Of a DNA stretch of 64,000 nt, positions 7,810-16,713 are shown in pieces. The DNA comes from Planotetraspora silvatica (GTDB taxonomy: Bacteria > Actinomycetota > Actinomycetes > Streptosporangiales > Streptosporangiaceae): positions 117,158-181,157 of the forward strand of contig NZ_BOOQ01000032.1 of NCBI RefSeq assembly GCF_016863315.1. Direction: 5' to 3'. The notes below the pieces were generated by a model, which saw nothing but the letters and a program-made list of their open reading frames with translations, did not search any database and had not been told where the DNA came from. A program made the translations under genes and the position numbers. Positions within the stretch are counted from its first letter, which is position 1, and each line of letters opens with the position of its first letter.

Positions 7810-10308
7810 TTATGCACCACGAAGATCCAGGCCAATGTCCAGTGCGGAGGCCGAATGCGTGAGGGCTCCGACCGCCAGATAGTCGACTCCGGTCTCGGCC
7901 ACGGCGCGCGCGCTGTCGAGGGTCAGCCCGCCGCTCGACTCGAGGCGTGCCCGGCCTCCGACCAGCCGTACGGCCTCGGCGAGCTGCTCCACCGTGAAGT
8001 TGTCGAGCAGGATCTCCTCGGCGCCCTCGGCCAGGACCGGCTCGATCTGGTCGATCCGGTCCACCTCGACCTCGATCGCCACATCGGGGAAGGCCTGCCG
8101 TACGGCACGGAACGCCTCGGCGACGCCTCCCGCCGCGACCACGTGGTTGTCCTTGATCAGGGCGGCGTCGTGGAGGCCCATCCGGTGGTTCACCCCGCCG
8201 CCGCAGTGCACCGCGTACTTCTCCAATGCGCGCAGGCCCGGCAGCGTCTTACGGGTGTCCCGTACGCGGGCCTTCGTCCCGGCGACCGCGTCCACCCACC
8301 GGCTGGTGGCGGTGGCGACGCCCGACAGGTGCGTGAGGAAGTTCAGCGCGGTCCGCTCCATGGTGAGCAGGTCCCTCGTGCGGCCGTGGACGGTCATGAG
8401 GACGTCCCCGGGGCCGACCCGGTCGCCGTCCTTGACGCGGCGTTCGACGACCGTCTCCGGGCCGGCCTGACGGAAGACGGCCTCGGCGATCGCCAACCCG
8501 GCGACCACGCCCTCCTTACGGGCGACCACGTCGGCGATAGCGGTCTGGTCGGTGGGGATGGTGGCGGCCGACGTCACGTCCAGCCCGCCGGCGAGATCCT
8601 CGTCGAGCGCCGTGGACACCAGGTGGGTGAGCTGGGCGGGCTCGATGCCCAGACCGGTCAGCTCGGCGTCGATGTCGTGGGCCTGGTGTCGCATGAGCAG
8701 TCCTTCCGTTCCAAGGGAGATGTCGATGTGCAGCCGCCAGCGGTCGTCGTCGCGCTCCGGGTGATCCTCACGCCAGTGGGCGCCGCGGGTCTCCTCCCGC
8801 TCCTTCGCCGCCGCGACCAGAGCGGACGCGACCGTGAGCAGGTTCGTGGCCTCCCACGACTCGGTGCATGGCTCGACGGCGACCGGGGTCCAGCGGGCGT
8901 TCTCGAGAGCTCGGGCGACTTCGGCCAGGCTCTCCTCGCTGCGGAGCACCCCGGCCCCCCGGCTCATGTGGCTCTGGATCCGGGCCCTGACCCGGGGGTC
9001 GACCAGGCCATCCGGCCGGTGCCGCGCGTCCGGCCTCTCCGGTGTCCTCGTCCGGGCGACCAGGTCGGAGGCGATGCGCTCGGCGAAGACGAGACCTTCG
9101 AGCAGGGAGTTGGAGGCGAGCCGGTTGGCGCCGTGGACACCCGTGCAGGCCACCTCACCGCAGGCGTAGAGGCCGGGAACGCTGGTCCTGCCGTACAGGT
9201 CGGTGCGGACGCCGCCGCTGGCGTAGTGGGCCGCCGGCGCGACCGGGATCGGCTGCGTGACCGGGTCGATGCCGTGCTCGCGGCAGACCGCGAGGATCGT
9301 CGGGAACCTCGCCCGCCATTTCTCCTCGCCGAAGTCCCGGGCGTCCAGGTAGACGTGGTCGGCGCCGGTCTCGTGCATCTTCCGGGTGATCGCCTTGGCC
9401 ACGACGTCGCGCGGCGCGAGGTCGGCGAGCTCGTGCACGCCCTGCATGAACCGGTCGCCGTTCGCGTCGACCAGAACGGCGCCCTCACCGCGGACCGCCT
9501 CCGACACCAGGGGTTGCTGGCCCGTCGAGCCCTCGCCGAGCCAGAGGACCGTCGGATGGAACTGGACGAACTCGACGTCCCGCACGACCGCTCCCGCGCG
9601 GAGGGCCAGCGCGACGCCGTCGCCCGTGGAGACGACCGGGTTGGTCGTGGCCGCGTAGACCTGACCCATGCCGCCGCTGGCCAGGACGACGGCTCCGGCG
9701 TTCGCGGCGCCCACGCCGTCCCTGGCGCCCTCTCCCATGACGTGCAGGGTCACTCCGCTCGCGTGGCCTGTCTCGTCCTGGAGGAGGTCGAGGACGAGGG
9801 CGTGCTCGATGATCTCGATGCGCGGCTCGGCCAGGACGGCCTGGGTGAGGGCACGCTGCACCTCGGCACCCGTGGCGTCGCCGCCCGCGTGGACGATCCG
9901 GTTGCGGCGATGGCCCCCCTCGCGGGTGAGCTGGAGCTCGCCGTCGGTGTCCCGGTCGAAACGGGCCCCGTGCCCGATGAGCCGCTTCAGCGCGTCGGGA
10001 CCCTCGGTGACCAGGATCCGCACGGCCTCCTCGTCGCAGAGTCCGACGCCCGCGATGAGGGTGTCGTTGAGGTGCTCGTCGGGGGTGTCCTCGGGGTCGA
10101 GGACCGCCGCGATGCCGCCCTGGGCCCATCGGGTGGACCCGGCGGACAGCACGTCCTTGGTGACGACGAGGACTCGCGCCTCAGGGGCGAGCTCGATGTA
10201 GGTCAGGGCCGCCGTCAGGCCGGCGATGCCCGACCCGACCACGACGACGTCGGCGTCCACACTCCATCCGGGAACGGGAGCCGTCAGCTTTCTCGGTATC
10301 GCCACCAT
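7810..10308 (-). CDS. nadBC: Fused L-aspartate oxidase / quinolinate phosphoribosyltransferase (NadB-NadC)
   Basis: One uninterrupted 832-residue frame. Residues 1-535 are NadB: FAD-binding VVVVGSGIAGLTAAL, the substrate region EFVQFHPTVLW, and HGANRLASNSLLEGLVFAERI. Residues about 540-832 are NadC: a short helix, then DVTSAATIP, RDTRKTLPGLRALEKYAV, GGGVNHRMGLHDAALIKDNH, and a barrel ending GALTHSASALDIGLDL. The product would convert aspartate to iminoaspartate and quinolinate to nicotinate mononucleotide; NadA, which acts between them, is not in the window. Met539 (codon at 8692-8694) has GGAAGGA 6 bases upstream, so a separate NadC could still be made. The start at 10308 has AGGGGA upstream. 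Confidence 0.93.
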   Translation of the reverse strand: MVAIPRKLTAPVPGWSVDADVVVVGSGIAGLTAALTYIELAPEARVLVVTKDVLSAGSTRWAQGGIAAVLDPEDTPDEHLNDTLIAGVGLCDEEAVRILVTEGPDALKRLIGHGARFDRDTDGELQLTREGGHRRNRIVHAGGDATGAEVQRALTQAVLAEPRIEIIEHALVLDLLQDETGHASGVTLHVMGEGARDGVGAANAGAVVLASGGMGQVYAATTNPVVSTGDGVALALRAGAVVRDVEFVQFHPTVLWLGEGSTGQQPLVSEAVRGEGAVLVDANGDRFMQGVHELADLAPRDVVAKAITRKMHETGADHVYLDARDFGEEKWRARFPTILAVCREHGIDPVTQPIPVAPAAHYASGGVRTDLYGRTSVPGLYACGEVACTGVHGANRLASNSLLEGLVFAERIASDLVARTRTPERPDARHRPDGLVDPRVRARIQSHMSRGAGVLRSEESLAEVARALENARWTPVAVEPCTESWEATNLLTVASALVAAAKEREETRGAHWREDHPERDDDRWRLHIDISLGTEGLLMRHQAHDIDAELTGLGIEPAQLTHLVSTALDEDLAGGLDVTSAATIPTDQTAIADVVARKEGVVAGLAIAEAVFRQAGPETVVERRVKDGDRVGPGDVLMTVHGRTRDLLTMERTALNFLTHLSGVATATSRWVDAVAGTKARVRDTRKTLPGLRALEKYAVHCGGGVNHRMGLHDAALIKDNHVVAAGGVAEAFRAVRQAFPDVAIEVEVDRIDQIEPVLAEGAEEILLDNFTVEQLAEAVRLVGGRARLESSGGLTLDSARAVAETGVDYLAVGALTHSASALDIGLDLRGA

Positions 10309-10324
10309 GAGGGGGTTCCCCTTT

Positions 10325-10337
10325 CGTCAATATGACG
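10325..10337. promoter_or_regulatory. Palindromic candidate operator upstream of nadBC
   Basis: CGTCA-ATA-TGACG, a perfect 5+5 dyad, lies 17 bases before the nadBC start in an otherwise GC-rich leader. The position suits repression of NAD synthesis. The binding protein is unknown. Confidence 0.45.
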
Positions 10338-10387
10338 ATAACGCCCCCCTTTTCCCGGTATCCCCCCACCCCCACCCTCCCTTGGGC

Positions 10388-10618
10388 GTGATCATGCACA
10401 GGTTCGTGAATCCGGCCTCTCACGTGCCCTTTCCCTGGGGGTGATCATGCACAGGTTCGTGGATTGGTCGGCTGACCTGCGGCGTCCCATTTCGTGATCA
10501 TGCACGGATTCGGCGGCAGGCCTCTTGAGCTGGACGTTTCCAATGCGTGATCATGCACAAGTTCGACGTCGTACGCGTTGAGCTGGACCTACACGGTTTG
10601 CGATCATGCACGAGCAGA
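10388..10618 (+). repeat. 53-bp periodic repeat array, left arm (5 copies)
   Basis: A 19-base core (GTGATCATGCACAGGTTCG in the best copies) begins at 10388, 10441, 10494, 10547 and 10600, exactly 53 bp apart, separated by 34-base variable segments. The copies at 10388 and 10441 are identical; the copy at 10600 is degenerate after GATCATGCACGA. The variable segments are related to those in the right arm in mirror order. Confidence 0.95.
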
Positions 10619-10710
10619 GACTTGCAACCCGCCCTTGTTCTGACGGGCGACCGCGTGCAGGGGTGCATTCATCGCCCAATCGGCACACCCGGCATCGCGG
10701 CCTGGCTCAC

Positions 10711-10753
10711 GCCCTTTCCGTACGGCAGAGCCGCATCGCCGTATGGAAAGGGC
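10711..10753. repeat. Inverted repeat near the centre of the array
   Basis: GCCCTTTCCGTACGGC (10711-10726) pairs with GCCGTATGGAAAGGGC (10738-10753) with one mismatch and an 11-base loop. Its centre (10732) is offset from the array centre (10685.5), so it is a separate element or later insertion within the loop. Confidence 0.85.
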
Positions 10754-10983
10754 ATGGTCGTGCATGATCACCAAGCGGAAAGCCCCAGGTCAGGCCATGC
10801 CGTACCGAACTTGCGCATGATCACGGACCGGAAACGTCCAGCTCAAGAGGCCTGCGGCCGAACCTGTGCATGATCACGAATAAGGACGCCGCAGGTCGGT
10901 GGGCCAATCCACGAACCTGTGCATGATCACGCGCGAGGGAAGGGCAGGCCAGGGGGCTGATTCACGAAGGTGTGCATGATCAC
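10753..10983 (-). repeat. 53-bp periodic repeat array, right arm (5 inverted copies)
   Basis: The same 19-base core in reverse orientation (CGAACCTGTGCATGATCAC) ends at 10771, 10824, 10877, 10930 and 10983, again exactly 53 bp apart. Each copy mirrors one in the left arm with a constant coordinate sum of 21371, so the two arms stay in register across about 300 bp without an indel. The spacers 10878-10911 and 10825-10858 match their left partners at roughly 28 of 34 bases. Two shorter TTCGTGATCAC copies follow (11014-11024 and 11036-11046); the last contains the panC stop codon. Confidence 0.95.
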
Positions 10984-11042
10984 GCCGGGGGGTGCGTGGC
11001 CACGCGCGAGGGGTTCGTGATCACGGCCGAGGGGGTTCGTGA

Positions 11043-11891
11043 TCACTTGGGGAGGATGGGGGTGTTGTCGATCAGGCGGGTGGTGCCGACTTTGGCGGCC
11101 ACGACGAGGAGGGCCTCGCCCTGGTGGTCGTCGTCCACCGGCCGGAACGTCATGGGGTCGACCAGTTCCACGTAATCCAGGAGGAGGGGCGGATCCAGGC
11201 GCGTGGCGCCCTCCAGTACGGCTTTCGCGGCCGCCAGAACCCTGACCGGTGTGGTCTCCGCGGCCCCCGCCGCGAGGGCCTGGGAAAGGGACAGCGCGGT
11301 CGCCCGTTCCCGCACCGACAGGTAGCGGTTGCGGCTCGACAGGGCCAGGCCGTCGGGCTCGCGCACAGTGGGGGCCCCGACGATCGCGACGGGGACGTCG
11401 AGATCGGCCACCATCCGGCGGATCATCGCGAGTTGCTGGGCGTCCTTCTGGCCGAAGACCGCGACGTCGGGCTGGACCAGGTTCAGCAACTTCAGGACCA
11501 CGGTCAGGACGCCGTCGAAATGGCCGGGCCGGAAGGCGCCCTCGACGATCGTGCCCATCCCCCCGGCGAAGACGCCGACCTGCCGGTCCGGGAGGTACAT
11601 CTCCTCGGCGGAGGGTGCGAAGACCACGCCGGCGCCTTCCTTCGCGCACACCTCCAGATCGACATCAAATGTCCGTGGATAACGCGAAAAATCCTCGTTA
11701 GGGCCGAACTGGAGTGGATTGACGAAAATGCTGACCGCAACATGATCGGCATGCTCACGGGCGAGCCGTATCAGCGACCGATGCCCCTCATGAAGCGCCC
11801 CCATGGTCGGCACCAGGGCCAGCGTCCCCGCGCCGAGCATGTCCTTCGCCTTGACCAGATCCGCGCGATCGCCTGCGACGATCACGTCCAT
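11043..11891 (-). CDS. panC: Pantothenate synthetase
   Basis: 282 residues from ATG 11891. The nucleotidyltransferase motifs are complete: [19 protein letters not shown] (HIGH-like), [39 protein letters not shown] and the KMSKS-like [11 protein letters not shown]. It condenses beta-alanine with pantoate, feeding the CoaX step encoded 3 kb away. The start overlaps the end of the DUF2520 gene by 10 bases, as in many actinobacteria, so the two are translationally coupled. The TGA stop lies inside the last partial TTCGTGATCAC repeat. Confidence 0.95.
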   Translation of the reverse strand: MDVIVAGDRADLVKAKDMLGAGTLALVPTMGALHEGHRSLIRLAREHADHVAVSIFVNPLQFGPNEDFSRYPRTFDVDLEVCAKEGAGVVFAPSAEEMYLPDRQVGVFAGGMGTIVEGAFRPGHFDGVLTVVLKLLNLVQPDVAVFGQKDAQQLAMIRRMVADLDVPVAIVGAPTVREPDGLALSSRNRYLSVRERATALSLSQALAAGAAETTPVRVLAAAKAVLEGATRLDPPLLLDYVELVDPMTFRPVDDDHQGEALLVVAAKVGTTRLIDNTPILPK

Positions 11892-12772
11892 ATGTTTCCT
11901 CCCAATGCGTCCAACAGGCGTTCGGCGGCCTCGGGCTTCAGCAGTCCGGCGGCCAGCGCCCGGTCCGCGGTGAGCCTGGCGAGGGCCACGTAGGCGTCGG
12001 CCGCCTCGGGGGCGGCCAGAATGAGCGCGTCCACATGCTTGCGCACGGTCCCCGCGTCGCCGCGCACCACCGGGCCGGTCAGCCCGGCGATGCCGAGCCG
12101 CAGCACGTTGTCCAGGGCGGCCCCGAGAAGCGGGCCGAGCAACCGGCCGGGGTGCTCGACCCCGATCCGGCCGAGCAGTTCCTGCGACTCGGCGATCAGC
12201 GTGACCATGTGGTTGGCCGCCCCGGCGATGGCGGCGTGGTACAGGGCCCGGTCCTGGTCGGCGATCCAGACCGGCTCGCCGCCCATCTCGATCACCAGCG
12301 CCTCGGCCACCGGCCGCAACATCGCGGGCGCCGTGACGCCGAACGAGCACCCGTTCAGCCTGACGAGGTCGTCGTCCCTGCCGGTGAACGTCATCACGGG
12401 ATGCAGGGCCAGGGGCAGCGCCCCCAGATCGGTCGCCGGGCCGAGGACGTCCAGGCCGTACGCGCCGCTGGCGTGCACGAGCAGCTTGCCGCGCAGATCG
12501 GCCCCGGTGGCCGCCAGCCCGGCGACGAGACCGGGAAGGACGTCGTCCGGCACGGTGAGCAGCACCAGATCGGAGCGGGTGATTACGTCGTCCGGCCGGG
12601 TCAGTTCGACCGCCAGCCGCTCGGTGGCCCGTCTGTGGGACGCGTCCGAGACCCCGCTGGCGGCCACCACGCGGTGGCCCGCGAGCACGAGCGCGGCTCC
12701 CAGAACTGAGCCGACCCGTCCCGCGCCGAGCACTCCCACGGCGAGCCGCCCCGGGCGGTCACTAGTGTCCAT
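11882..12772 (-). CDS. Rossmann-fold/DUF2520 dehydrogenase-like protein
   Basis: About 296 residues from ATG 12772, which has GGGGAGG 4 bases upstream. The N-terminal NAD(P)-binding signature is [33 protein letters not shown] and HPVMTFTG are typical of the 6-phosphogluconate-dehydrogenase-like fold. The helical DUF2520 domain holds [19 protein letters not shown]. The family sits beside panC in many actinobacteria; a role in pantothenate supply, such as a ketopantoate-reductase-like step, is an inference. It is divergent from the methyltransferase at 12921. Confidence 0.85.
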   Translation of the reverse strand: MDTSDRPGRLAVGVLGAGRVGSVLGAALVLAGHRVVAASGVSDASHRRATERLAVELTRPDDVITRSDLVLLTVPDDVLPGLVAGLAATGADLRGKLLVHASGAYGLDVLGPATDLGALPLALHPVMTFTGRDDDLVRLNGCSFGVTAPAMLRPVAEALVIEMGGEPVWIADQDRALYHAAIAGAANHMVTLIAESQELLGRIGVEHPGRLLGPLLGAALDNVLRLGIAGLTGPVVRGDAGTVRKHVDALILAAPEAADAYVALARLTADRALAAGLLKPEAAERLLDALGGNIWT

Positions 12773-12920
12773 GACGCCTCCCCTCGCCCAGGGTAGCGGC
12801 GACCGCCCGCCTGCCTGGCCTGGACCCAACGGTCGAATTTTGTCCCTTTTGCGATGTGGCTATGTCGGGCGGCGAGTACGCATTTCGTCAGTAGGCCGAG
12901 GCTCGATAACGTGGGGTGTC

Positions 12921-13934
12921 GTGTGGGTCACGTGGCGCGACGCCATTCAGGAGGCGCTGTACGGCGACGACGGCTTCTACCGGCGCGAGCGCCCGGACCA
13001 GCACTTCCGGACGTCGGTGCACGCCTCGCCGTCCTTCGCCCGGGCCCTGCTCGAGTTGACCTGCCGGGTCGACGAGGCACTCGGGCGCCCTCCGGCGATC
13101 GACTTCGTCGACGTCGGCAGCGGTGACGGCCTGCTGGCCGCCCGGGTCCTGGCCTCCGCTCCCCCGGACCTGGCCGTACGGCTGCGCGTCACCGCCGTCG
13201 ACCTGTCCTCCCGCCCCCCGGGTCTCGACGAGAGGATCGCCTGGGCCTCCACCCCGCCCGCAACGGCGGAGGGCCTGGTCGTCGCCAACGAGTGGCTGGA
13301 CAACATCCCCCTCGACGTCGCGGAGCAGACGCCGTCGGGGCCGCGGCTGGTACTGGTCGATCCCGCGACGGGCGACGAACGCGTCGGACCGGCGCCCGAC
13401 GCCGCCGATCTCGACTGGCTGGAGCGCTGGTGGCCGATGTGCGCACCTGGCTGCCGTGCCGAGATCGGCCGCCCGCGCGACGAGGCCTGGGCCTCCGTGC
13501 TCGTACGGCTCTCGCGCGGCACGGCGGTCGCCGTCGACTACGCCCACCAGCGGGACCGGCGACCGCCCATCGGCACGCTGACGGGCTACCGCGCCGGGTC
13601 GATCGTGCCTGCCGTACCGGACGGGACCTGTGACATCACGGCGCACGTGGCCCTGGACGCGTGCGCGGCGGCGGGCGAGCGGGCGGGCGCCGTCTCCACC
13701 ACGCTGACCACCCAGCGGGACGCCCTCCGCGACCTGGGGATACGCGGCGGGCGGCCGCCCCTCGACCTGGCCCGCGGCGATCCGGCCGGTTATCTCAGGG
13801 CACTGAGCCTGGCGTCCGAGGAGGCCGAGCTCATCACCCCCTCCGGACTGGGCGGGTTCGGCTGGCTGAGCCAGTCCACGACTCAGGCCGAACCGATCCA
13901 CGGGCGGAGCCGGTCCACGAGGTCCGCGAACTAG
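12921..13934 (+). CDS. SAM-dependent methyltransferase, MidA/NDUFAF7-like
   Basis: 337 residues from GTG 12921. The SAM-binding motif FVDVGSGDGLLAAR is at about residues 55-68, with GLVVANEWLDNIPLDV in the position of the family's ANExxDxxP region. Mitochondrial NDUFAF7 methylates a complex I subunit arginine; an orphan nuoD lies 2.8 kb downstream, which fits a respiratory link but does not prove it. The stop TAG and the P450 stop on the other strand share the tetranucleotide CTAG, so the convergent genes overlap by 4 bases. Confidence 0.8.
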   Translation: MWVTWRDAIQEALYGDDGFYRRERPDQHFRTSVHASPSFARALLELTCRVDEALGRPPAIDFVDVGSGDGLLAARVLASAPPDLAVRLRVTAVDLSSRPPGLDERIAWASTPPATAEGLVVANEWLDNIPLDVAEQTPSGPRLVLVDPATGDERVGPAPDAADLDWLERWWPMCAPGCRAEIGRPRDEAWASVLVRLSRGTAVAVDYAHQRDRRPPIGTLTGYRAGSIVPAVPDGTCDITAHVALDACAAAGERAGAVSTTLTTQRDALRDLGIRGGRPPLDLARGDPAGYLRALSLASEEAELITPSGLGGFGWLSQSTTQAEPIHGRSRSTRSAN

Positions 13935-15130
13935 ACGGTGACCTTCAGCGACTCCAGGCCCCGGATGACGTAGCCCGGCTTCCAGACCGGCTCCTCCACG
14001 AGCGCCAGATCGGGAGCGGCCCGCAGGAGCGCGCCGAACGACTCGATGAGCTCCACCCGGGCCAGCGGCGCGCCCAGGCAGAAGTGGATGCCCGCGCCGA
14101 ACGAGATGTGCGGGTTCTCGGCCCGCCCGACGTCCAGCCGGTCGGGATCGTCGAACACGGCGGGATCCCGGTTGGACGAGCCGAACAGCAGCGCGACCTC
14201 GACGCCCTTCGGGATCTCCACGCCGCCGACCTCGATGTCCTCGAGCACCCAGCGCTCGAACATCTGCAGCGGGGTGTCGTAGCGCATGAGTTCCTCGACC
14301 GCGGTGGGCAGCAGGCCGGGGTCGGCCCGCAGGCGGTCCAGCTCGGCGGGGTTGCGGAACAACGACCACCATCCGTTGCCGGTGACGTTGACCGTCGCCT
14401 CGTGACCGGCGTTGAGCAGGAGCACGCACGTCCCGACGAGCTCGTCCTCCGTGAGCCGGTCTCCTTCGTCCACGACCTGGGCGAGCGCCGAGATCAGGTC
14501 GTCTCCGGGCTCGTCCCTCCGCGACCTGGCCAGCTCACGCAGGTAGTCGCCGAACTCCAGCGACGCCCGCACCGCAGCCTGCTGCGACTCCATCGGCGGG
14601 TTCAGCTCGTACATCTTGCAGATGTCGGCCGACCAGGGCCGGAGCAGGTGCCGGTCGGACTCGGGCACGCCGAGCATCTCGGCGATCACGGTGACCGGGA
14701 GGGGTTCGGCCACCTCCGCGATGAGGTCTCCGCCGCCGCGCTCCACGAAACCCTCGACCAACTCGGTGGCGATGCGGCGCACACGGGGACGCAGCGCCTC
14801 CACCATCCGCGGAGTGAATGCCTTGGACACCAGGCGGCGCAGCCGGGTGTGGACGGGGGGCTCCACATCGAGCATCCCGGCGCGGGTCACCCGCCAGAAC
14901 GGCTCCTGGAAGGCCGGTTCCGGCTCCCGTCCGAAGGCTTCGTGCGAGGCCACGTGCAGGTAGGACCGGCCGAGCCGCCGGTCGCGCAGGAGCGCGTTGA
15001 CGTCGGCGTGCCGGGCGATCAGCCACTGTCCTGTGGGCTCGAAGAAGCTGACCGGCTCGTTGTCCCGCAGATCGCGATAGGCGTCGTACGGATGAGCCAC
15101 GAACTGGGGATTCCAAGGATCAAACTTCAC
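13931..15130 (-). CDS. Cytochrome P450
   Basis: About 399 residues from GTG 15130. Extending to ATG 15247 would run over the promoter of the divergent riboswitch transcript and adds sequence without P450 features. Landmarks: the I-helix LLLNAGHEATVNVTGNG (the usual Thr pair is AT here), the ExxR motif EELMRY, and the haem loop ISFGAGIHFCLGAPLARVE with the Cys ligand. It is a soluble class I bacterial P450; no ferredoxin or reductase is adjacent, so redox partners are encoded elsewhere. The substrate cannot be predicted. Confidence 0.9.
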   Translation of the reverse strand: MKFDPWNPQFVAHPYDAYRDLRDNEPVSFFEPTGQWLIARHADVNALLRDRRLGRSYLHVASHEAFGREPEPAFQEPFWRVTRAGMLDVEPPVHTRLRRLVSKAFTPRMVEALRPRVRRIATELVEGFVERGGGDLIAEVAEPLPVTVIAEMLGVPESDRHLLRPWSADICKMYELNPPMESQQAAVRASLEFGDYLRELARSRRDEPGDDLISALAQVVDEGDRLTEDELVGTCVLLLNAGHEATVNVTGNGWWSLFRNPAELDRLRADPGLLPTAVEELMRYDTPLQMFERWVLEDIEVGGVEIPKGVEVALLFGSSNRDPAVFDDPDRLDVGRAENPHISFGAGIHFCLGAPLARVELIESFGALLRAAPDLALVEEPVWKPGYVIRGLESLKVTV

Positions 15131-15212
15131 AAAGCCACCATACGGATCCCGGCCGCGGACCGCACCCGAGTCACTGCCCCATTCGCCACCATTGCCCGCT
15201 TCACCTGGGGAT

Positions 15213-15243
15213 TTGCGGACGACAGGGGGCTGTCGGTTATAGT
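15213..15243 (+). promoter_or_regulatory. Promoter with embedded dyad upstream of the SAM-IV riboswitch
   Basis: TTGCGG (15213-15218) and TTATAG (15237-15242) are 18 bp apart. Between them CGACAG-GGGG-CTGTCG (15220-15235) is a perfect dyad that could bind a repressor. Transcription would begin near 15249. Confidence 0.5.
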
Positions 15244-15249
15244 CCACAT

Positions 15250-15356
15250 CAGGTCATGAGCGCCAGCGTCAAGCCCCGGCTCGCTGGCCGGCAACCCTCG
15301 CGTCCGCGGCGGGGTGCCCCGGGTGAGGACCAGGTCCGGCACGAGGTGTGCCGGGC
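15250..15356 (+). promoter_or_regulatory. SAM-IV riboswitch
   Basis: Matches the actinobacterial SAM-IV consensus: GGTCATGAGCGCCAGCG, AAGCCCCGGCTCGCTGG, CCGGCAACCCTC, GCGGGGTGCCCCGGGTGA and the closing GGACC. A downstream hairpin CCGGCAC-GAGGT-GTGCCGG (15336-15354) fits the extra pseudoknot hairpin of this class. It senses S-adenosylmethionine and usually represses sulfur-metabolism genes. Confidence 0.92.
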
Positions 15357-15388
15357 AAGCGCGGGCTCCGCCGTACGACGCCATGGCC

Positions 15389-15404
15389 GGGGTCCCATGA
15401 CCCC
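15389..15404 (+). promoter_or_regulatory. Hairpin abutting the aminotransferase RBS
   Basis: GGGGTC-CCAT-GACCCC ends one base before the AAGGAG Shine-Dalgarno (15405-15410). It is a likely part of the SAM-IV expression platform acting on translation. Confidence 0.55.
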
Positions 15405-15417
15405 AAGGAGTCCGGCG

Positions 15418-16704
15418 TTGTCTACGTTGTCCGTTCTGAGCCGTTCCGCCTCTGCTGATTCCCCCATCACCGCGGTCGTCCGGGAAGCCCACATCCCCGC
15501 CGTGCTCGGCTCCGACCTCCAGGTGCCCGTCAAGGGCGGCAGGCTCGTGCCGTACGCGAACCTCGACTACGCCGCGAGCGCGCCCTGTCTGGAGGCCGTG
15601 AACGCCGCGGTCGCCGCCGCCCTCCCGGCCTACTCCAGCGTCCACCGCGGCGCCGGCTACGCCTCGCAGCTCACCACCGCCAGGTACGAGCAGGCCAGGC
15701 ACACCGTGAAGGCCTTCGTCGGCGCCCGTCCCGACGACGCGCTCGTCTTCACCCGCAACACCACGGACGCGATGAACCTGCTCGCCCGCGCCCTGCCGGA
15801 GGGCGCCACCGTCGTGGTCTTCGACTCCGAGCACCACGCCTCGCTCCTGCCCTGGCCCCAGGTCGTACGGCTGGCGCCCCCGGCCTTCCCCGGCGAGGCG
15901 ATCCGGGCGGCCGACGAGGCCCTGTCGGAGATCGACGGCCCCGCGCTGCTCGTCGTCACCGCGGCGTCGAACGTGACCGGCGAGCTGTGGCCGATCGCGG
16001 GTCTGGCGCACATCGCCCACCGCCACGGCGCCAGGATCGCGGTGGACGCCGCGCAACTCGTCCCCCATCGGCGGCTCAATCTGACGGCGCTCGACCTCGA
16101 CTACGTGGCCTTCTCCGGTCACAAGCTCTACGCCCCCTTCGGCGCGGGCGCCCTGATCGGCCGCGCGGACTGGCTCGCGCAGGCCCTGCCGTACCTGCGG
16201 GGCGGCGGCGCGGTGAAGTCCGTCACGGACGTCGTGGAGTGGAGCGACGACCCGGAGGCCAGGCACGAGGCGGGGACGCCCAACGTGCTGGGCGCGATCG
16301 CCCTCGCCGCCGCCTGCGACACCCTGAGCGCCACCGGCTGGACGGACCTCGTGCGCGAGGAGGAGCGGCTCGTGACCCGTCTGCGCGCGGGGATCGCCGG
16401 GATCGAGGGCGTCCGGGAGCTTTCGCTGTGGGGTCCGGACCACCCGCGGGTGGGCATCGTGTCCTTCGTGGTCGACGGCCGCTCCGCGCGGGAGGTGGCC
16501 GAGTTCCTGTCATCCGAGCACGGCATCGGGGTCAGGGACGGCAAGTTCTGCGCCCATCCGTTCGTCCGGCACCTTCTCGGCACCGCGGACGGCGGTTGCG
16601 ACGACGACACGGCGAGCGCGGTGCGCGCCTCGATCGGCATCGGCTCGACCGAGGAACACGTCGACCGCCTGCTCGAGGCGCTGCGGGGCCTGGCCAAGGC
16701 CTGA
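15418..16704 (+). CDS. Class V aminotransferase (cysteine desulfurase-like), SAM-riboswitch controlled
   Basis: 428 residues from TTG 15418, chosen because AAGGAG lies 7 bases upstream and the whole riboswitch lies before it. The PLP fold shows NLDYAASAPCLEAVNAAV, FTRNTTDAMNLLARAL, the cofactor Asp in RIAVDAAQLVPHR, and the Schiff-base lysine in YVAFSGHKLYAPFGAGAL. Overall it resembles SufS/CsdA-type proteins, but the product could be a sulfur-metabolism PLP lyase rather than an iron-sulfur-cluster desulfurase. The SAM-IV element supports a link to methionine/cysteine metabolism. No suf or isc partner genes are nearby. Confidence 0.87.
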   Translation: MSTLSVLSRSASADSPITAVVREAHIPAVLGSDLQVPVKGGRLVPYANLDYAASAPCLEAVNAAVAAALPAYSSVHRGAGYASQLTTARYEQARHTVKAFVGARPDDALVFTRNTTDAMNLLARALPEGATVVVFDSEHHASLLPWPQVVRLAPPAFPGEAIRAADEALSEIDGPALLVVTAASNVTGELWPIAGLAHIAHRHGARIAVDAAQLVPHRRLNLTALDLDYVAFSGHKLYAPFGAGALIGRADWLAQALPYLRGGGAVKSVTDVVEWSDDPEARHEAGTPNVLGAIALAAACDTLSATGWTDLVREEERLVTRLRAGIAGIEGVRELSLWGPDHPRVGIVSFVVDGRSAREVAEFLSSEHGIGVRDGKFCAHPFVRHLLGTADGGCDDDTASAVRASIGIGSTEEHVDRLLEALRGLAKA

Positions 16705-16713
16705 CATATCCCG

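Noticed and set aside
7621..10335. Long plus-strand open frame of about 900 codons
   Set aside because: It lies opposite coaX and nadBC, whose families are certain; the frame is only an effect of high-GC codon use.
10388..10983. CRISPR array (19-base repeats with 34-base spacers)
   Set aside because: The spacers are not unique: they are mirrored and related between the two arms, half of the units are inverted, the cores are shorter than usual CRISPR repeats, and no cas gene lies nearby.
11892..12350. N-terminal extension of PanC
   Set aside because: Family alignment starts at MDVIVAG (11891); the extension lies within the DUF2520 gene in a different frame.
12021..12920. N-terminal extension of the MidA-like methyltransferase
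   Set aside because: The added region is antisense to the DUF2520 gene; the methyltransferase family begins at about GTG 12921.
15131..15247. Longer P450 start at ATG 15247
   Set aside because: It would overlap the divergent SAM-IV promoter, and the added 39 residues lack P450 features.
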